Source: Alistipes excrementigallinarum (GTDB lineage Bacteria; Bacteroidota; Bacteroidia; Bacteroidales; Rikenellaceae). From it: DNA of 64,000 nt. Positions 60,077 to 64,000 of this stretch are shown piece after piece. Within the stretch, counting starts at the first letter, position 1, and the number at the start of each line of letters is the position of its first letter. The notes under the pieces were generated by a model. It saw only the letters and a list, made by a program, of their open reading frames with translations. It searched no databases and was not told the DNA's origin. A program made the position numbers and the translations under genes. The stretch covers positions 62,001 to 126,000 of the forward strand of contig DXIP01000022.1 of NCBI GenBank assembly GCA_019112825.1. Direction: 5' to 3'.

Positions 60077-61360
60077 TCAGGCCTGTTTTTCTGCCTGCGC
60101 CTCCGTTTGAGCCGTCTGCTCCTCCTTGTCGAGCAGCTCGTGGAGCATGCCGATGGCGAAGGCCGAGGCGCGGTCGATAATCTGGCCCCGGTCCGTACCG
60201 CACTGCTTCACCACGGCGTAGGTGCCACGGGGGGTGGCCACGGCCATCCAGACCGTGCCGACCGGCTTCTGGGCCGAGCCGCCCGTCGGGCCAGCGATGC
60301 CCGTGGTGGCTACGGCGTAGTCGGCGTGGGCCAGGCGGCGCACCCCTTCGGCCATGTGGCGGGCAACCTGCTCGCTCACGGCGCCGTAGCGCTCAATCTC
60401 CTCGGCGGGAACCCCCAGCACCTCGCTCTTGGCCCGGTTGCTGTAGGAGACCACGCCGCAGAGGAAGTAGGCCGAGGCGCCCGGCATGGCCGTGAAGCGC
60501 GAGGCGATGGCGCCGCCCGTGCAGCTCTCGGCCGTGGCCAGCGTCAGGCCGCGGCGCGTGAGCGTGTGGTGGACCAGCTCCTGCATCGTCGCCGTCTCGT
60601 AGCCCACGATGTATTCGGGGATAATCTTGCGCAGCTCGTCGAACTGCCGCTCAATCTCCCGGGCCACGGTCTTGCCCTCGACCTCGTAGGCCGACAGGCG
60701 CAGCCGTACGGCGCCCGGATTGGGCAGGTAGGCCAGCTTGAGGTAGGGGGGCAGCGCCTCCTCCCACTTCTCGATGCGCTTGGCGAGCATCGACTCGGCC
60801 AGCCCCGCCGTGATGAGCGTACGGTGGACAATCTGGCGGAGCGAGAAGTGCGCCTTCAGACGCGGCATCACCTCGTCCTGCATCAGGTGCTCCATCTCGA
60901 AGGGTACGCCCGGCAGCGAGACGACCACCTTGCCGCCCCGCTCGAACCACATGCCAGGGGCCGTGCCGTGGGCGTTGAAGAGCACCGTGCAGCACTCGGG
61001 TACGAGCGCCTGGCCGCGGTTGAGTTCGTTGAAGTCGATGCCGCGCGCCTCGAGCATCCGCCGGACGTGCTCCTCGACCGTCGGGTCGACAACCAGCCGA
61101 CTGTGGAACATCTCGGCGAGGGTCTTCTTCGTGATGTCGTCCTTCGTGGGGCCGAGGCCGCCCGTGAGAATCACGATGTCGGACTGGGCGAGGCTGCGCT
61201 CGAGCGTTTCGATGATTTGCCGGCGGTCGTCGCCTATCGAGCACTTTTCGTGCACGACGACACCCGCCGCGTTGAGGTATTTGGCAATGGATACCGAATT
61301 GGTGTCCACAATCTGGCCGATGAGAATCTCATCGCCGATGGTCAGGATGGTGGCTTGCAT
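60077..61360 (-). CDS. cinA: CinA-family protein (NMN amidohydrolase / ADP-ribose pyrophosphatase-like)
   Basis: The 427-residue protein has an N-terminal molybdopterin-binding-like domain (about 1-170: TIGDEILIGQIVDTNS, TGGLGPTKDD, SLPGVPFEM) and a C-terminal CinA/PncC domain (about 265-420: LATAESCTGGAIASRFT, GVVSYSNRAKSEVLGV, GIAGPTGGS). The C-terminal type deamidates nicotinamide mononucleotide, recycling NAD; the older name refers to competence. It lies after pyrD by 9 bases and is probably co-transcribed with it. Confidence 0.93.
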   Translation of the reverse strand: MQATILTIGDEILIGQIVDTNSVSIAKYLNAAGVVVHEKCSIGDDRRQIIETLERSLAQSDIVILTGGLGPTKDDITKKTLAEMFHSRLVVDPTVEEHVRRMLEARGIDFNELNRGQALVPECCTVLFNAHGTAPGMWFERGGKVVVSLPGVPFEMEHLMQDEVMPRLKAHFSLRQIVHRTLITAGLAESMLAKRIEKWEEALPPYLKLAYLPNPGAVRLRLSAYEVEGKTVAREIERQFDELRKIIPEYIVGYETATMQELVHHTLTRRGLTLATAESCTGGAIASRFTAMPGASAYFLCGVVSYSNRAKSEVLGVPAEEIERYGAVSEQVARHMAEGVRRLAHADYAVATTGIAGPTGGSAQKPVGTVWMAVATPRGTYAVVKQCGTDRGQIIDRASAFAIGMLHELLDKEEQTAQTEAQAEKQA

Positions 61361-61369
61361 GGCTGGAAG

Positions 61370-62428
61370 TTATGATTGCGTCGCCTTCGCCTCGGCGTCG
61401 GCGACAAGCATTCGGCAAATCTGTTTGACGAAGCTTGGACCGTTGTAGATGTAGCCCGTGTAGATTTGCACCAGGTCGGCTCCGGCATCGAGCATCGCCT
61501 TCACCTCCTCGGGGGTCATCAGTCCGCCCACGCCGATGATGGGGTAGGTGCCGCCCGAACGCTGGTGGATGCGTCGTACGATTTCGACGGCGCGGGCCGT
61601 TAGCGGGGCGCCGCTCAGGCGTCCGTTGCCGATTTTGGCGATGGAGGCCGGGCTGGTGTGCAGCTTGCCGCGGCGGTGGGTGCCGTTGGTGGCCACGATG
61701 CCGTCGAGCGGCGTCGAGAGGAGGATGTCGGTGATTTCGTCGAGGACCTCGTCCGGCATGTCGGGCGAAATCTTCATCATGATGGGCCGGTACTGGTTCT
61801 GGCCGCGGCGGAAGTCGAAGAGGGGGTCGAGGATGCGCAGAATCTGCTCGCGCGTGTGGCTCGTCCCCTCGTTGCAGGCGTTGTCGCAGCTGATGTTGAC
61901 GGTGAAGTAGTCCGCATACTGGTAGAGGTTGCGGAAGAGCTTCAGGTAGTCCGACGGGGCGTTTTCGGGCGTCGTGCCGGTGTTCTTGCCGATGTTGCAG
62001 CCGACGATGACCTCGTCGTGGGGGCGGCGCAGATTCTCCTGGACACGCTCCAGCCCCTTGTTGCAGAGACCGACGCGGTTGATGATGGCGTTGTCCTTGG
62101 GCAGGCGGAAGACCCGCGGGCGGGGGTTGCCCGTCTGGGGCTTGGGGGTGACGGTGCCCACCTCGACGAAGCCGAAGCCCAGCGCGGCCAGCTCGCGCAC
62201 CGCCTCGCCGTTGTGGTCGAAGCCGGCGGCCAGACCGACCGGGTTGCGGAACTTGCGGCCGAAGACCTCGCGCTCGAGCGCCGGATGCTCCACGGCATAG
62301 CACGTGCGCAGCAGCCAGCGTCCGCCCGGAATCCGGCCGATGATGCGCAGCAGCAGCAGAACCACGGCGTGGGCTCGTTCGATGCTGAGCGAGAAGAGAA
62401 TGGGTTTTATGATTCGGCGGTATATCAT
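61370..62428 (-). CDS. pyrD: dihydroorotate dehydrogenase (quinone type)
   Basis: I prefer the start at MIYRRIIKPILFSLSIE (352 residues; MKRG at 62440 is possible). The N-terminal helices of class 2 membrane-associated enzymes are present, then NPVGLAAGFDHNG, GFVEVGTVTPKPQTGNP, the FMN/active-site segments and IIGVGGL near the end. It oxidises dihydroorotate to orotate with quinone in pyrimidine synthesis. The active-base segment reads NISCDN, with Cys where E. coli has Ser, and Asp replacing the usual Pro after it. In Bacteroidales SCPN is common, so only the Asp is odd. Confidence 0.93.
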   Translation of the reverse strand: MIYRRIIKPILFSLSIERAHAVVLLLLRIIGRIPGGRWLLRTCYAVEHPALEREVFGRKFRNPVGLAAGFDHNGEAVRELAALGFGFVEVGTVTPKPQTGNPRPRVFRLPKDNAIINRVGLCNKGLERVQENLRRPHDEVIVGCNIGKNTGTTPENAPSDYLKLFRNLYQYADYFTVNISCDNACNEGTSHTREQILRILDPLFDFRRGQNQYRPIMMKISPDMPDEVLDEITDILLSTPLDGIVATNGTHRRGKLHTSPASIAKIGNGRLSGAPLTARAVEIVRRIHQRSGGTYPIIGVGGLMTPEEVKAMLDAGADLVQIYTGYIYNGPSFVKQICRMLVADAEAKATQS

Positions 62429-62448
62429 GCCTCGTTTCAATATGGCCC

Positions 62449-62456
62449 CAAAGATA
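62449..62456 (-). promoter_or_regulatory. -7 box of pyrD-cinA
   Basis: TATCTTTG on the minus strand in the 61-base pdxB-pyrD gap, about 20 bases before the pyrD ATG. Confidence 0.5.
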
Positions 62457-62489
62457 GGAAAAAAAGCCGGATGTCGTATGTTTTTCCCC

Positions 62490-63488
62490 TCAGAAGTATT
62501 CGCGGCGGTAGGGGTAGTGGTCGCGCAGCTGTTCGAACTCCCCGCGGTGGCCCTTCAGATAGCGGCTTTCGGCCTCGATGTCGAAGGCGTCGCGGATGGT
62601 GCGTCCGAGCTCCTCCCACGAGATGGGGCGCGGACGGGAGGGGGTAACCGACGGGGGGTACCACCCCTCGAGCGGAAGGCGGAAGGCGCGGGCTACGGCC
62701 GCGACGGCCGCCGCCGTGGCATTGGCCTTGCCCTGCTCGGTGTAGCCGGCGATGTGGGGGGTGGCCAGCAGCGCCCGGTCGAGCAGCGCGGGTGCGATGT
62801 CGGGCTCGTGCTCCCAGACATCCAGCACGAAGGGGTGGCCGCTCTCGAGCAGCGCCTGTCCGTCGACCACCTCGCCGCGCGAGGAGTTCATCACCACGGC
62901 GCCGGGCTTCATGCGCGCAAAGAGGGCGGCCGAGCCCATGCCGCGCGTCGAGGCGTCGAGCGGCGTGTGGAAGGTGAGCAGGTCGGCCTGCTCGGCCACC
63001 TGCTCGAGCGGAAGGAATCCGAGCCGTTCGCGCTCCTCGCGCGGAGGGTCGCAGCAGACCACGCGGAAGCCCCACCGGCGGGCATACTCGCTGACGAGCG
63101 ACCCCACGTGTCCCACGCCGACTACGCCGAGCGTTCGTTCGGCGGGGCTCCACCCCTGCTCGCGGGAGAGGTAGTGCAGCACCGCTCCGGCCCACTGCAG
63201 TACGCCCCGCGCGTTGCAGCCGGCGGCCGTCGCCACGCCGATGCCGCGCCGGCGGCAGTACTCCAGGTCGATGTGGTCGAAGCCGATGGTTGCCGTGGCG
63301 ATGAAGCCGACGCGCGAGCCGTCGAGCAGCGCCGCATTGCAGCGCGTGCGGGTACGGATAATGAGGGCGTCGGCGTCGCGGACGTCGGCGGCCGTGATGA
63401 CGGCTCCGGGGAGCCGGCGCACCTTGGCCCAGGAGTCGAGGACCCCTTCGAGGAAGGGGATGGCGCTGTCGGCGATGATTTTCAGCAT
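62490..63488 (-). CDS. pdxB: erythronate-4-phosphate dehydrogenase
   Basis: The 332-residue protein is a D-2-hydroxyacid-dehydrogenase-type enzyme: N-terminal catalytic segment IRTRT, TATIGFDHID, then the Rossmann loop GVVGVGHVGS, catalytic NSSRGEVVD and HIAGYT. The opening M-x-K-I-x-A-D-x-x-I-P and the AGCNARGV motif mark PdxB rather than related reductases. It acts in the DXP-dependent pyridoxal phosphate route. The C-terminal dimerisation domain is shortened compared with E. coli PdxB (about 378 residues). Confidence 0.88.
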   Translation of the reverse strand: MLKIIADSAIPFLEGVLDSWAKVRRLPGAVITAADVRDADALIIRTRTRCNAALLDGSRVGFIATATIGFDHIDLEYCRRRGIGVATAAGCNARGVLQWAGAVLHYLSREQGWSPAERTLGVVGVGHVGSLVSEYARRWGFRVVCCDPPREERERLGFLPLEQVAEQADLLTFHTPLDASTRGMGSAALFARMKPGAVVMNSSRGEVVDGQALLESGHPFVLDVWEHEPDIAPALLDRALLATPHIAGYTEQGKANATAAAVAAVARAFRLPLEGWYPPSVTPSRPRPISWEELGRTIRDAFDIEAESRYLKGHRGEFEQLRDHYPYRREYF

Positions 63489-63517
63489 GGTGGTCTGTTT
63501 TGCGGTAAAAATCGGAG

Positions 63518-63553
63518 CAAAGTTAGATAAAAAATAAAATTTGTGTACTTTTG
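63518..63553. promoter_or_regulatory. divergent -7 boxes of pdxB and the agmatinase-family gene
   Basis: On the minus strand TAACTTTG at 63525-63518 serves pdxB; on the plus strand TACTTTTG at 63546-63553 serves the rightward gene. The two boxes are 20 bases apart in an AT-rich gap. Confidence 0.5.
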
Positions 63554-63575
63554 TTCCTTAAAACACGTTTCGTAT

Positions 63576-64000
63576 ATGGATTTGAAAGCGTTCGACCCCG
63601 ATGGGGTCGGTGTGGATACGGGGACCTATTTCGGCTTCCCGTTCGAGCCCGAGGAGGCGGAGCTGGTGCTCATCTCGGCGCCGTGGGACGTAACGGTCTC
63701 CTACGGCGCAGGGGCGGCCTATGCCCCCGATGCCATCATCGAGGCCTCGACGCAGCTCGACTTCCACGACCCGCTGGCCCCGGGCCAGTGGCGGCGCGGC
63801 ATCGCCACGGCCGACGTGGACTACGCGCTGCAGGAGCAGTCGCAGCGGCTGCGCGCCGATGCGGCCCGCATCATCGAGCACCTCGAGGAGGGGGGCGACC
63901 CCTCCGACGAGTCGGTGGTACGCAAGTTGCGCCGGGTGAACGAGGGGTGTGCCGCCATGAACGCCAACATCCGCCAGCAGGCGCGCCGCTGGCTCGAGGC
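63576..64000 (+). CDS. agmatinase/arginase-family ureohydrolase, N-terminal part
   Basis: The first 141 or so codons are present; the gene runs off the right edge. It starts MDLKAFDPDGVGVDTGTYFG, then has LVLISAPWDVTVSYGAGAAYAPDAIIEAS, the opening signature of the ureohydrolase fold in Bacteroidetes. The metal-binding motifs (GGDHS, DAH-D) lie beyond the window, so agmatinase, arginase or formimidoylglutamase activity cannot be separated. An inserted helical stretch from about residue 85 is charged and is typical of this Bacteroidetes subgroup as I recall it. Confidence 0.85.
   Translation, partial: MDLKAFDPDGVGVDTGTYFGFPFEPEEAELVLISAPWDVTVSYGAGAAYAPDAIIEASTQLDFHDPLAPGQWRRGIATADVDYALQEQSQRLRADAARIIEHLEEGGDPSDESVVRKLRRVNEGCAAMNANIRQQARRWLE

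Noticed and set aside
1..64000. CRISPR arrays, tRNA or rRNA genes, insertion sequences, prophage genes
   Set aside because: No spaced direct repeats of CRISPR size, no tRNA cloverleaf pattern, no transposase or integrase was recognised on reading all intergenic regions.

Overview
The window looks like chromosome from a GC-rich member of the Bacteroidales, most likely Alistipes or a close relative in the Rikenellaceae. The evidence is a SusC/SusD pair, BACON-domain lipoproteins, families largely confined to Bacteroidetes (DUF4837, DUF4295, a DUF4840-like protein), Bacteroidetes-type promoters (TTTG, about 19-20 bases, TAnnTTTG) in front of many genes, and GC-rich codon use far above that of Bacteroides itself. 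The genus is inferred from composition and gene content only. The high GC content produces very long open antisense frames, which I treated as shadows.

Layout. 1-10.2 kb: a leftward operon with two related secreted or lipid-anchored calcineurin-like phosphoesterases, a multi-BACON lipoprotein, a SusC transporter and the start of a SusD lipoprotein. It reads as an outer-membrane uptake system built around phosphoester cleavage rather than glycosidases. 10.6-15.9 kb: a sodium symporter, then dnaX-tyrS-folB. dnaX carries an A10 run at exactly the place where slippage would make a short gamma form. 16.2-22.9 kb: periplasmic HIU hydrolase, clpB with phased 10-bp repeats upstream, cardiolipin synthase with a DUF4837 lipoprotein, and a polysaccharide deacetylase. 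23.2-28.9 kb: two lipoproteins, efp, and gpsA-pgi. 29.0-37.5 kb: the elongasome operon mreB-mreC-mreD-mrdA-rodA followed closely by a calcium-type P-type ATPase.

37.6-50.1 kb: a frameshifted PAP2 phosphatase that has also lost its motif-2 histidine, a DUF4840-like lipoprotein, gdhA, an unusual receiver/ATP-grasp protein, a GNAT-like protein, gcvT, an HD hydrolase, and a split ThrE exporter with a DUF6064 membrane protein. 50.3-55.4 kb: rny, a 6S RNA, a 13-bp minisatellite, zapA, a ZapB-like coiled coil, rimO and ftsY. 55.5-59.2 kb: a cargo block of a secreted proline-linker protein plus a two-gene operon coding for a cytoplasmic trypsin-like protease/zinc ribbon/YbjN-like protein and a partner with a YbjN-like region. 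This block separates ftsY-rimO from rpmB-rpmG-DUF4295, which I recall as neighbours in related genomes. 59.3-64 kb: ribosomal protein genes, cinA, pyrD, pdxB and the start of an agmatinase-family gene.

Most of the window is housekeeping. The parts most likely to reward attention are the phosphoesterase-SusCD operon, the dnaX slippage site, the receiver/ATP-grasp protein that lacks the rest of a PEP synthase, and the protease/YbjN pair. No tRNA, rRNA, CRISPR array, insertion sequence or prophage was seen.
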